DNA from: an uncultured Caulobacterales bacterium
Lineage (GTDB): Bacteria > Pseudomonadota > Alphaproteobacteria > Caulobacterales > Caulobacteraceae
DNA: 38,351 nt
Reading direction: 5' to 3'
Assembly (NCBI GenBank): GCA_903840435.1
Contig: CAIMFV010000009.1
Location: 1 to 38,351, forward strand
Below are positions 17,180 through 25,161 of the stretch, in pieces; the stretch's first letter is position 1, and every line of letters begins with the position of its first letter. Position numbers and translations under genes: made by a program. The notes beneath the pieces are model-generated. The model made no database searches. It was not told the DNA's origin and was given only the letters and a program-made list of their open reading frames with translations.

Positions 17180-18016
17180 CTAGGTCGCCCAGCTTGGCGG
17201 GCGTTTTTCGATAAAGGCCGCTAAGCCTTCGCGCCCTTCGGGCGAGGCGCGCCGGGCGGCGATTAGCTGTGCAGTTTCGGCCAGCAAGGGAGGCCCCATC
17301 GGACGACCCTTCACCTGCTCGACAAGGGTTTTGGCCGCCGCGACGGCGCCCGGCGCATTTGCCATGATCGCACCGACCAGGGCTTCTTGACGTTGCGACA
17401 TCTCGGTCGCGTCCTTAACGACCTGATCGATCAGACCGATGCGCAGGGCTTCCTCGGCGCTGAAGCGTTCCCCCGTGGCGAACAGCCGCCGCGCCGCTCG
17501 AGGGCCGATGGCTTGCACCACATAGGGGCTGATAGTTGCTGGCGTCAGACCGAGCTTGACCTCGGAAAAAGCAAACTGCGCCTCCCCGGTCGCCATGGCG
17601 ACATCACAAGCCGCGACCAAACCCGCACCGCCGCCAAAGGCTGCACCCTGCACCAGCGCCACGGTCAACATGGGGAGATCGTAGAGCGCTTTGAACATGG
17701 TGGCGAGATCGAGGGCATCGCTGCGATTGTCGGCTTCGGACTTGCCGCCCGCTTCCCGCATCCAGTCAATATCGGCGCCTGCGGAAAAATTCCCGCCTGC
17801 ACCCCACAAAAACACCACGCGCACGCCTTCGGCGCCGGCCAAGGTCTGAAAGACTTCGGTCAAGGTGGCGATGGTGCGGGCATCAAAGGCGTTTTTGCGT
17901 GCCGGTCGGTTGAGCGTCACCATGGCCACGCCCTCGACCGTGGTCTGCAGGCGCACGCAATCATTGCTCGACTCGTCGGGAAAGTCGGCGAACTTGGTGC
18001 TGATCGGATCGCTCAT
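17180..18016 (-). CDS. Enoyl-CoA hydratase/isomerase family protein
   Basis: 278 residues from ATG 18016, chosen because GGGAGG lies five bases upstream; an in-frame ATG at 18043 lacks this. Crotonase fold: the first oxyanion-hole segment is GNFSAGADIDWMRE and the second is GAAFGGGAGLVAACDVAMA. E in FAFSEVKLGLTPATISPYV is at the catalytic glutamate position. The DIDWMRE and FSEVKLGL segments are like methylglutaconyl-CoA hydratases of leucine degradation, but no other leucine genes are nearby, so I leave the substrate open. Downstream of the lipoprotein gene by 50 bases. Confidence 0.9.
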   Translation of the reverse strand: MSDPISTKFADFPDESSNDCVRLQTTVEGVAMVTLNRPARKNAFDARTIATLTEVFQTLAGAEGVRVVFLWGAGGNFSAGADIDWMREAGGKSEADNRSDALDLATMFKALYDLPMLTVALVQGAAFGGGAGLVAACDVAMATGEAQFAFSEVKLGLTPATISPYVVQAIGPRAARRLFATGERFSAEEALRIGLIDQVVKDATEMSQRQEALVGAIMANAPGAVAAAKTLVEQVKGRPMGPPLLAETAQLIAARRASPEGREGLAAFIEKRPPSWAT

Positions 18017-18066
18017 TAGGCCCTCCCTGGGCTTTCGACTCATGAGGGCGAAGGCGCCCTCCGACC

Positions 18067-18393
18067 TTATTTTTGCGGCGCAGGCTTTGACGGTGGTGGG
18101 GCGTAGTCCGGACCAAAGGCGCCATCTGTGGGCGGCGTGGTTGGCGCTGGCGGTGCTGCTTGGGCGCTGGTGGCAGACGTCTGGGGCGCGCCACTTGTCC
18201 CTACGGCCTCTGTTGCGTTCTCACTGGCAGCCACCGGCGGCGGCGGGGTTCGCCGCAGCGGCACGGCTGGGGTGGGGTTTGCCGTAATCGGCAGAACATT
18301 GGTCGCAGGTTGGGGGTCTGCGTGGTGACGCTCGCAAGCGCCGAGCGCGAGGGTGAGCCCAAACAGGATCCCGAGGGAAACAGGTCGCTTCAT
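18067..18393 (-). CDS. Small proline-rich putative lipoprotein
   Basis: 108 residues from ATG 18393, which has AAGGAAGG a few bases upstream. The N-terminus MKRPVSLGILFGLTLALGAC is a lipoprotein signal with lipobox LGAC (Cys20). The mature part is a low-complexity Pro/Ala/Thr-rich chain (PLRRTPPPPVAA, PPAPTTPPTDG) with no recognisable domain and is probably disordered in the periplasm. A longer frame to 18543 would bury the signal and is rejected. It is divergent from the patatin gene. Confidence 0.65.
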   Translation of the reverse strand: MKRPVSLGILFGLTLALGACERHHADPQPATNVLPITANPTPAVPLRRTPPPPVAASENATEAVGTSGAPQTSATSAQAAPPAPTTPPTDGAFGPDYAPPPSKPAPQK

Positions 18394-18548
18394 AGCCTTC
18401 CTTGAACCTGGCTGAGAATGAACATGGGAGGAGCCTCTAGCACAGCTTTGCGACCATTGCGCCAGGGCTAAACCCTGATCGGTCCTCAAGGATACCAGAA
18501 CCAGTTGGGAGAGGACGGACGGATTTTTTCTGATTAAGCTCACCTCCC

Positions 18549-20321
18549 ATGCAAAGGACGTTTGAGTCGCCCTCGGAAAGCGCCTTAGCGCGGGTCTTTA
18601 CTGGCCAGCGGGCCGCGAAGGGCGTCGTGTGGTTCTCGCTCCCCGGCGGGCGTCCTCTATTTCGCAAGGGTCAGGCCGCCGACACCCTCTATTTTCTCCG
18701 CTCGGGTCGTCTTGCGGTGTCGCGTGAGGGGGAAGACGGCAAGCCGCACCTGATCGGCGTCATCCGCCCCGGCGAACCGGCGGGCGAAATGGCCTTGATT
18801 GCCGACGCGCCCCATACGGCCACCATCACAGCCCTGCGCGATTCGGAGGTTCTGGCCCTGTCGCGCGACGCTTTTCTGGCCGAGGCGCGACGTCATCCGG
18901 AGGTGATGGCCGAGCTTGCCCGGCTGATGGTCCTGCGCACCCGCAAAAACCATACGCCAGAAGGGGTGAGTGAGCCGACCGTCTATGGTTTTGCTGGCGT
19001 TGCTCCCGGCGCCCAGGTGCGGACCCTGGTGGAGGACATCGCCGCCTGCGCCTTGGAAATGGGCGTTTCGGCCATCGTCGTTGGCTCGGAGAACGAGCAC
19101 CAAACCGCCGAATGGTTTACCCGTATTGAGCAAGGACACGATCTCGTGCTCCTGGCAGCCGAGAGCGGGGAGGTCGAATGGGCGCGCTTGGCGGCCCGTC
19201 AAGTTGATCGGCTGTTCTTGGTTGGCCGTGGCGATCAGACCCCGCCCGAGACCTTGCCGGAGGTGGCTAAGGTCAGCGTCCAGTTGCAAAGGCTGACAGA
19301 CCTGATCCTCATCCAGCGCGAAACCGCAGAGCGCCCATCGGGCTCAGCGGCGTGGGTCGAGGCTTTTCAGCCCCAACGCCTGTTTCAGGTCCGCAAAGGT
19401 CGCAGGGATGATGTGCGTCGCATGGCGCGTGTCGTGTCCGGCGCGTCAATCGGCCTCGCCCTGTCCGGCGGCGGCGCGCGGGCCTATGCCCATGTGGGTG
19501 TCTTGCAGGCGATGAAGGAGGCGGGTGAACCGATTGACTTTATCGCGGGCGCCTCCATGGGGGCCATTGTCGCGGCAGGTGTCGCCATGGGCTGGCCCCT
19601 TGAAGAAGTGACCGAGCGGATAAGAAAGGCCTTTGTCAGCTCAAACCCGCTGGCTGACATTGATCTTCCCCTGGTCGCCATGACCAAGGGCCTGGATGTG
19701 TCGCGCCGCCTGAAAGAGCATTTTGGCGATGTTGACATTGCCGATCTGTGGCTACCGTTTTTCTGCACCTCGTCCAATTTGACCACAGCCCGGGCCTTTG
19801 TGCATCAAAAGGGCCTCGTGCGCCGGGCCTTGCGCGCCTCGGCCGCCTTGCCGGGCATCTTGCCGCCGGTTGCCTTTGGCGCTGATGTCTTGGTGGACGG
19901 CGCGGTGATGTGCAACCTGCCAACGGAGCTGATGCGGGCCCAGCATCGCGGTCCGGTGATCGGGGTTGACGTGGCCGTATCGGAAGGCTTGAGCGCTAGT
20001 GATATTGAGCGTCCACCGTCAACGTGGAAATGGCTGTTGTCAGGCGAGTGGCGGCGGGGCCCGCCCATTGTCTCCATTCTCATTCGTGCCGCGACCGCGC
20101 CCACGGCCCGCGAAACCGCCCAGTCGCACGAAGCCGCCGACCTGTTGATCATTCCCGAAATCAAGGGCGTCGAGTTGCGCGACTGGCGCGCCTTTGATCC
20201 GGCTGTGGCCGGAGGCTATTCCGCCGCCAAGCTGGCCTTTGATCGCCTAGAGCGGCCCCTGACCCAGGTGCGCCTGCATCGCAAACCGCCGGTGCAGACC
20301 CTGTTCGATGCGCCGGACTAG
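18549..20321 (+). CDS. Patatin-like phospholipase with N-terminal cyclic-nucleotide-binding domain (NTE family)
   Basis: 590 residues. Residues 28-130 form a cNMP-binding-type beta-roll (LFRKGQAADTLYFLRSGRLAVSRE, RPGEPAGEMALIADAPHTATITAL). A linker domain of about 150 residues follows. Residues 300-500 are the patatin domain: oxyanion loop LSGGGARAYAHVGVL, nucleophile motif GASMG (S336) and catalytic dyad aspartate D450 in VDGAVMCNLP. This is the architecture of neuropathy-target-esterase-like lysophospholipases, which cleave membrane phospholipids. The first domain may allow control by a cyclic nucleotide or by conformational state. No ribosome site is evident before ATG 18549; the promoter is shared with the divergent lipoprotein gene. 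Confidence 0.93.
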   Translation: MQRTFESPSESALARVFTGQRAAKGVVWFSLPGGRPLFRKGQAADTLYFLRSGRLAVSREGEDGKPHLIGVIRPGEPAGEMALIADAPHTATITALRDSEVLALSRDAFLAEARRHPEVMAELARLMVLRTRKNHTPEGVSEPTVYGFAGVAPGAQVRTLVEDIAACALEMGVSAIVVGSENEHQTAEWFTRIEQGHDLVLLAAESGEVEWARLAARQVDRLFLVGRGDQTPPETLPEVAKVSVQLQRLTDLILIQRETAERPSGSAAWVEAFQPQRLFQVRKGRRDDVRRMARVVSGASIGLALSGGGARAYAHVGVLQAMKEAGEPIDFIAGASMGAIVAAGVAMGWPLEEVTERIRKAFVSSNPLADIDLPLVAMTKGLDVSRRLKEHFGDVDIADLWLPFFCTSSNLTTARAFVHQKGLVRRALRASAALPGILPPVAFGADVLVDGAVMCNLPTELMRAQHRGPVIGVDVAVSEGLSASDIERPPSTWKWLLSGEWRRGPPIVSILIRAATAPTARETAQSHEAADLLIIPEIKGVELRDWRAFDPAVAGGYSAAKLAFDRLERPLTQVRLHRKPPVQTLFDAPD

Positions 20322-20590
20322 GTGGCCGCCGACATGAACCTCATCAATTCGTTAGGGCAAGAGACCGCTGACCTGATGCAATATAGGTTTACAACGCTCC
20401 GCTTTTGCGTTGGAGGGTGAGCTGGATCTTGCGCAAAATGCCCCGATGCCCATCTCGTCAGGTCACGAGGGCCGCGAAACTGGACGGTAGTCCGCCCAAA
20501 TACGTCAGGCAACTCCGGCGGATTCGGTGCCAAGACGCCGCCACGCTTCCGGCCATCGGTGACGTGAAAATTAAATCCTAATTCGAGAGC
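20322..20590. other. Gene-free stretch after the patatin gene
   Basis: No gene is supported in these 269 bases. A minus-strand frame (20318-20533) is open, but it has no recognisable motif and overlaps the patatin stop. Base composition shifts from GC-rich to AT-rich toward the right end. No hairpin with a T-run is apparent. Confidence 0.5.
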
Positions 20591-20938
20591 TCACCTATAT
20601 AACAGTCTATGTTTACAATGGTCGGCGCGAACATCTTTATAATAAAAAAATTCAAAATCTGGCCCAAATCCGACAGATATGTCAGCATCGTCGGCTGCAA
20701 TAAAATCACTTCCGCCCCGAGCGGAATATTTTTTGCCATTAACGATTATATAGGCACCACGACCCGTTTTCCATCCAATCATCACGACGCCATAGCGGCC
20801 AAAATGACAGGTATATTCTTCGCCAATCGCCGCCTTATGATGTATTACCTTAGCGATAACCGCTCCAGCGATGAGGATGGACACCAGGAGCATTGCCAGC
20901 AGTGCGAACCGATTTAATTTAAGTCTATGCGCGCGCAC
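20591..20938 (-). CDS. Orphan small protein with N-terminal membrane anchor
   Basis: 115 residues with GTG start at 20938, supported by AGGAG eight bases upstream. Residues 8-30 (LNRFALLAMLLVSILIAGAVIAK) form a signal anchor. The rest is probably periplasmic and beta-rich: EEYTCHFGRYGVVMIGWKTG, AYIIVNGKKYSARGG, SVGFGPDFEFFYYKDV, with two Cys (in YTCHF and DHCKH) that could form a disulfide. I do not recognise the family. Codon use is clearly more AT-rich than flanking genes, which suggests acquisition. It follows a small possible coding remnant by 20 bases on the same strand. A toxin-immunity or surface role would be speculation. Confidence 0.6.
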   Translation of the reverse strand: MRAHRLKLNRFALLAMLLVSILIAGAVIAKVIHHKAAIGEEYTCHFGRYGVVMIGWKTGRGAYIIVNGKKYSARGGSDFIAADDADISVGFGPDFEFFYYKDVRADHCKHRLLYR

Positions 20939-20958
20939 AGAGATGCTCCTACTATAAA

Positions 20959-21133
20959 TTAGCGTGGAATTGTAATATTGAACGGTCCTGGACGATATTT
21001 TTGCAATCCTTCAACCGTTCCGTGTCGATGGATGGCTTCGGTTTTCCAGCAGCCAGCCGCTCCGCCCACCGCCTCCACCAAAGCAAGACGACCGCCCGAA
21101 TTTGTCGCGCGGTTCATTGGGATTAAACGCCAT
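20959..21133 (-). pseudogene. Possible frameshifted remnant of a PRDxxGR-type protein
   Basis: From ATG 21133 the minus strand reads MAFNPNEPRDKFGR and then a glycine-rich run. This NPNEPRDxxGR plus Gly-rich lead is typical of the N-terminal part of some phage head and polymorphic-toxin proteins. After the glycine run this frame becomes non-protein-like and stops. An overlapping frame from ATG 21117 stays sensible to a TAA at 20959 (GCWKTEAIHRHGTVEGLQKY, RPGPFNITIPR). A single frameshift in the Gly-rich part would join the two. Neither start has a ribosome site. Alternatively the 52-residue frame is a small intact gene. Confidence 0.35.
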
Positions 21134-21316
21134 GGCGAGCAACCTTAGGGTCTATTTGCAACCCAAAGAAATAATTCAGCCAAAATGCGTCGCGTCAAGG
21201 TGGAAAATGAGATGTTTCAGGTAATGAATGGGATTGCGAATCCAGAGCGGCGCCCGTTTGGCCGGTGCATGGCTCAAAAACGGCGGCGACAGCCGAGGCT
21301 GGGAAAATGGATGCAA

Positions 21317-21340
21317 GCACAAGACTTGGCCGTCTTGTGC
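21317..21340 (-). terminator. Perfect 9-bp hairpin downstream of tam
   Basis: GCACAAGAC (21317-21325) and GTCTTGTGC (21332-21340) are exact reverse complements around a six-base loop, 28 bases past the tam stop on the minus strand. The following minus-strand bases contain a TTTT only after about 10 bases, so this is a probable transcript end structure, not a textbook terminator. The rest of 21134-21367 shows no supported gene. Confidence 0.4.
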
Positions 21341-21367
21341 GATGCGCCTTGTGAATGGGCGGGTGAA

Positions 21368-22144
21368 CTAGCGCCGCCTCGCAATCATAAAGAGCCTGGG
21401 AAACGGAAACAGGGTTTCGCCAGTTTCGCTGCGCACGAAGGTCTTGGCGGTGCGGGCGCGATAGGCGTCGAGGAAGGCCTCGCGCGCGTCGGGGTCTGTC
21501 AGGCGCTCAAGATAGGGACGAAGACCCGTGCCCTTCATCCATTCCGTAACCGGATCGGGGCCAGTCAGAATATGCAGATAGGTCGTTGACCAGATATCGA
21601 CCTCAGCCAAGGGCGACAGCCAGCCATAATAGTCTTCCGGACGCGCCGTCGGCAAAACGCCGCGCACATTGGCAAGCTTTTCTGCCCAGGGTCCGCTCGC
21701 GGCGGTCTCACGCAGATGGCGATGCCATGCTTCGTCAAAGCTGATCGGAATCTGACAGGCAAAGACGCCGCCGGGGCTTAAATGCGCCACCAAGCGCGGA
21801 AACAGCGCCTCATGGTCTGGCAACCATTGTAGCGCGGCATTGGTGAAGATCAGGTCCGGCGGGGAAGGGGGGGAGAAGGCCGCCACATCCCCCTCAACCC
21901 AGGTCACACGCGCCGTGGTGCGTCCGCGCGCCACCTTGAGCATGTCCGGGCTCTGATCCAGGCCGAACACTTGAGCCGTGGGATGGCGCAGGGCGAGCAC
22001 CGCTGCATGTTCGCCGGTGCCACAGCCGAGGTCCCAAATCTGACGCGGCTCCAAATCGTCGGGGATGCGCAACATCAGATCGAGGGCGGGACGGTCGCGA
22101 TAGGTCTTGTAGCGTTCGTACTGATCGGGGTCCCATTGGGTCAT
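21368..22144 (-). CDS. tam: Trans-aconitate 2-methyltransferase
   Basis: 258 residues from ATG 22144. Class I AdoMet methyltransferase: motif I WDLGCGTGEHAAVLA, motif II acid in VFGLDQSPDML, and TWVEGDVAAFSPPSPPDLIFTNAALQWLPDH, which is highly characteristic of Tam. The N-terminus MTQWDPDQYERYKTYRDRPALDLM also matches. Tam methylates trans-aconitate, a spontaneous isomer that inhibits aconitase, so it protects the TCA cycle. That fits the neighbourhood with fumC. It starts 22 bases downstream of ridA and is probably co-transcribed. Confidence 0.9.
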   Translation of the reverse strand: MTQWDPDQYERYKTYRDRPALDLMLRIPDDLEPRQIWDLGCGTGEHAAVLALRHPTAQVFGLDQSPDMLKVARGRTTARVTWVEGDVAAFSPPSPPDLIFTNAALQWLPDHEALFPRLVAHLSPGGVFACQIPISFDEAWHRHLRETAASGPWAEKLANVRGVLPTARPEDYYGWLSPLAEVDIWSTTYLHILTGPDPVTEWMKGTGLRPYLERLTDPDAREAFLDAYRARTAKTFVRSETGETLFPFPRLFMIARRR

Positions 22145-22166
22145 GGTCGGCCTCAAACTGTCGCGT

Positions 22167-22562
22167 TTAGCGGGGGATCCGCGCGTCGGCCTCAATCTCG
22201 ATCTTCATCACCGGGTCGATCAGGCCGCAAATCAGGGCCGTGGCTGCAGGGCGACCGGCCTGACAGTATTCGCCAAGTATGGGCGCGATGCGGGTGAAAT
22301 CGGGGCCATGGGTGAGATAGTAGCGCACCCGAACGAGGTGGCTTAGGTCGCCGCCCGCTTTGACAAGCGCAGCCTCGATATTTTTAAAGCATTGGCGGGT
22401 TTGGCTTTCGACATCCTCGGCCATCTGCATGGTGGTGTAGTCAAAGCCTGTACAGCCCGAGACAAACACCTCGGCATAGGTGTCGAATTCCACCACAGCG
22501 GCCCGGGAATAGCCAGCCAGGGCCTCAAAGCGCGATCCGGAGGAAATGGAGGTGCGTAACAT
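22167..22562 (-). CDS. RidA/YjgF family protein
   Basis: 131 residues. RidA-fold: VVEFDTYAEVFVSGCTGFDYTTMQM, then QTRQCFKNIEAALVKAGGDLSHLVRVRYYLT, and the C-terminal RPAATALICGLIDPVMKIEIEADARI. RidA proteins hydrolyse reactive enamine/imine intermediates made by PLP enzymes. In this member the canonical arginine position is filled (RPAATAL) and the final acidic residue (EIEADA) is present, but the GCTGFDY loop departs from the archetype, so it may belong to a non-RidA subgroup (Rid1-7). It heads a two-gene unit with tam, divergent from fumC. Confidence 0.88.
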   Translation of the reverse strand: MLRTSISSGSRFEALAGYSRAAVVEFDTYAEVFVSGCTGFDYTTMQMAEDVESQTRQCFKNIEAALVKAGGDLSHLVRVRYYLTHGPDFTRIAPILGEYCQAGRPAATALICGLIDPVMKIEIEADARIPR

Positions 22563-22676
22563 GGCGGGGCTCCTGACTTAGGTCCGTTGGGGTGAGCGGT
22601 AACCAAAGGTCGGGCGCTTGTCGATCACCGCCTGTGTGCTAAACCGCCGCAAACCTTGAAAACCGAGGACTTCGCC

Positions 22677-24074
22677 ATGCCGCCGCTCAAGACTCGCACT
22701 GAAACTGACACCTTTGGCCCGATCGAGGTGGCGGCGGACCGCTATTGGGGCGCACAGGCGCAACGCAGCCTGGGCAATTTCAAAATCGGTTGGGAAAAGC
22801 AGCCTGCGCCGATCATCCGCGCACTGGGCGTGATTAAGCGGGCGGCGGCAGAAACCAATATGGCGCTCGGGCGGCTCGACCCCAAGCTCGGCGCGACGAT
22901 TGTCGCCGCGGCCAATGAAGTGATCGAAGGCAAGCTCGACGACCACTTCCCCTTGGTGGTCTGGCAGACCGGCTCTGGCACCCAATCCAACATGAACGCC
23001 AATGAGGTGATCTCCAACCGCGCCATTGAGATGGTGGGCGGCGTCATGGGCTCAAAGTTGCCGGTGCATCCGAACGACCATGTAAATATGAGCCAATCCT
23101 CCAACGACACCTATCCGACGGCCATGCACGTCGCCTGTGCCGAGGAAATCACCCATCGCCTATTGCCCGCCCTGCAAATGCTGCGCAATGCGTTGAACGA
23201 CAAGGCCGAGCACTGGAAGGCGATCATCAAGATCGGCCGCACCCACACCCAAGACGCCACGCCCTTGACCCTGGGCCAGGAGTTTTCCGGCTATGCGCAA
23301 CAGGTCGAAAACGGCGTGCACCGCCTCACCCAGACCCTGCCCATGCTCATGCAATTGGCCCAGGGCGGCACAGCGGTCGGCACGGGCCTGAATGCACCGA
23401 TTGGTTTTGCCGAAGGTGTTGCGGACCGCATTGCCGCGATCACGGGCCTTCCCTTTACCTCGGCTCCGAACAAATTCGAGGCGCTGGCCGCTCACGACGC
23501 CATGGTGTTTAGCCACGGCGCGCTCAACACCGTCGCCGCCAGCCTGTTTAAGATCGCCAATGATATCCGCTTCCTAGGCTCTGGGCCGCGTGCGGGTCTG
23601 GGGGAGTTGGCCTTGCCGGAAAATGAGCCGGGCTCGTCCATTATGCCGGGCAAGGTCAACCCGACCCAATGCGAAGCCTTGACGCAGGTTTGCGTTCAGG
23701 TGTTCGGCAATAACGCCGCCCTGACCTTTGCTGGCAGCCAGGGCCATTTTGAGCTCAATGTCTATAATCCGGTCATGGCCTATAATTTCTTACAATCGGT
23801 GCGGCTGTTGGCCGATGCGGCGACGAGCTTCACCGAAAACTGTGTCCAGGGTATCGAACCGCGCCTCGATAATCTGAAGGCGGGCGTTGAACGGTCATTG
23901 ATGCTGGTCACCGCCTTGGCGCCGAAGATTGGTTATGATGCGGCGGCCAAGATCGCCAAGACGGCGCATAAGAACGGCACCACCTTGCGCCAAGAAGCGG
24001 TTGGCGGCGGCTATGTCACCGATGCCGAATTCGACGCGCTCGTCCGACCTGAGAACATGATCAGCCCAGGCTGA
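22677..24074 (+). CDS. fumC: Class II fumarate hydratase
   Basis: 465 residues from ATG 22677, preceded by GAGGA eight bases upstream. Iron-independent fumarase that interconverts fumarate and malate in the TCA cycle. Signatures: [55 protein letters not shown] (active-site His) and [16 protein letters not shown] (catalytic Ser loop). Length is standard. An in-frame TTG at 22656 would add seven residues and is not needed. Divergent from ridA-tam, with about 110 bases for both promoters. Confidence 0.96.
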   Translation: MPPLKTRTETDTFGPIEVAADRYWGAQAQRSLGNFKIGWEKQPAPIIRALGVIKRAAAETNMALGRLDPKLGATIVAAANEVIEGKLDDHFPLVVWQTGSGTQSNMNANEVISNRAIEMVGGVMGSKLPVHPNDHVNMSQSSNDTYPTAMHVACAEEITHRLLPALQMLRNALNDKAEHWKAIIKIGRTHTQDATPLTLGQEFSGYAQQVENGVHRLTQTLPMLMQLAQGGTAVGTGLNAPIGFAEGVADRIAAITGLPFTSAPNKFEALAAHDAMVFSHGALNTVAASLFKIANDIRFLGSGPRAGLGELALPENEPGSSIMPGKVNPTQCEALTQVCVQVFGNNAALTFAGSQGHFELNVYNPVMAYNFLQSVRLLADAATSFTENCVQGIEPRLDNLKAGVERSLMLVTALAPKIGYDAAAKIAKTAHKNGTTLRQEAVGGGYVTDAEFDALVRPENMISPG

Positions 24075-24231
24075 ACGAAAAAGGCTGAACGAAAAGGGCG
24101 TGAGGGATGAGGAGATGTCCGCGACAGGGGCAACCGTCGGCCGGTCCAAAATGGCAAGAGCTTTGCCTTGCGGCGCGGGGCGATTGCCGGTTAGGGTAGA
24201 GCCGGAGCGGCCTTTCTCTTCGGTGGGTGCG

Positions 24232-24675
24232 ATGGTTTTGCGAAGTGCGCTGATCTTGGTCGCGGTCGCCACACTCACCTTGAACGGAGCACCGACTATG
24301 GCGCAGCCTGCAGGGCGCATTACGGGTCTGGGTGGCGTCTTCTTCAAAAGTAAGGACCCAAAGGCCCTCTCGGCCTGGTATCGCGACGTCTTGGGTCTGG
24401 ACGTGGCCTCTTGGGGTGGCGCGATCTTGCGCTATGATGCTCCGGGCCACCCACCCATGGCCGTCTGGTCGCCGTTTTCGACCACCAGCAGCGAAATGGC
24501 CGGTTCGACCCGCGAATTTATGATCAACTTCGCCGTGGACGACATGGACGCCTTTCTCGCCAGGCTGACCGCCAAGGGTGTGACGATTTTAAAGCGCGAG
24601 CAGGATGCGACCGGCAGCTTTGCCTGGATCCTCGATCCCGACGGCACCAAGATTGAGTTCTGGCAGCCGAAATAG
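24232..24675 (+). CDS. Glyoxalase/VOC-fold protein with apparent export signal
   Basis: 147 residues from ATG 24232. Residues 1-23 (MVLRSALILVAVATLTLNGA) look like a Sec signal with a probable cut after PTMA. A VOC domain follows: RITGLGGVFFKSKDPKALSAWYRDVLGLDV, later FAVDDMDAFLARLTAKGVTIL and AWILDPDGTKIEFWQPK, the classic glyoxalase-like ending. Most VOC proteins are cytosolic, so the signal is unusual. A start at 24100 would place the hydrophobic stretch internally and reads poorly upstream. Activity cannot be assigned. It lies after fumC in the same direction. Confidence 0.75.
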   Translation: MVLRSALILVAVATLTLNGAPTMAQPAGRITGLGGVFFKSKDPKALSAWYRDVLGLDVASWGGAILRYDAPGHPPMAVWSPFSTTSSEMAGSTREFMINFAVDDMDAFLARLTAKGVTILKREQDATGSFAWILDPDGTKIEFWQPK

Positions 24676-24696
24676 CGGTCTGGCCGCGACGGCCCG

Positions 24697-25098
24697 TCAG
24701 TCGCCGTGTGTGAGGCGGGCGCCGATTTCAGCATAGGCCGCCTGGATCAGGGCTTTGAGCGCCTCGCCCTCAACGGGCGTTCCCCACCGAACCTTCACAT
24801 GTCGCATGCGCTTGCCAGACCCTTCGAGCAGGCCCTTGGGATCCTCGAGGGCCGCGCCATGAAAAAAACCGACATTGGCGTGGTGGCGAAAGGCGTTGAC
24901 ATAGGCAAAGGCCACCCCTTCGACGCAAGCGGTTGGATGGCCGTCGTGCAGGCATTCCCAGACATCGGGTCCACAGGCGCGAAGGGCGTCAAACCAAGGC
25001 TTGGCAAGGGCGCGCACCGCGTCGTCCTTCAAGCTGAACCACGCCTTCACCTCGGGGTCGTCGGGGCGGGAATTGGAAAGGCGAAAGAGGTCGTCCAT
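24697..25098 (-). CDS. DUF1801 domain protein
   Basis: 133 residues from ATG 25098. The domain core is visible: WECLHDGHPTACVEGVAFAYVNAFRHHANVGFFHGAALEDPKGLLEGSGKRMRHVKV, in the YdhG/DUF1801 pattern (FFHGaaL-DP-gLLEGsGKrMRHVK). The fold is frataxin-like; function is unknown, though relatives have been tied to iron or stress responses. It lies 63 bases after the HupE/UreJ-like gene in the same direction and may be a fourth member of that operon. An upstream start at 25155 runs through non-conserved sequence. Confidence 0.8.
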   Translation of the reverse strand: MDDLFRLSNSRPDDPEVKAWFSLKDDAVRALAKPWFDALRACGPDVWECLHDGHPTACVEGVAFAYVNAFRHHANVGFFHGAALEDPKGLLEGSGKRMRHVKVRWGTPVEGEALKALIQAAYAEIGARLTHGD

Positions 25099-25161
25099 GG
25101 AGCAAGAATGCCAAATGCACCGCCATTGTCGAGCCCTTAGGCCTTTTGGCTGCACCGAGAT

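Noticed and set aside
20318-20533. 71-residue minus-strand frame after the patatin gene
   Set aside because: No motif, no ribosome site, overlaps the patatin stop.
21185-21589. 134-residue plus-strand frame
   Set aside because: Antisense to the tam 3' end for more than half its length; no family features.
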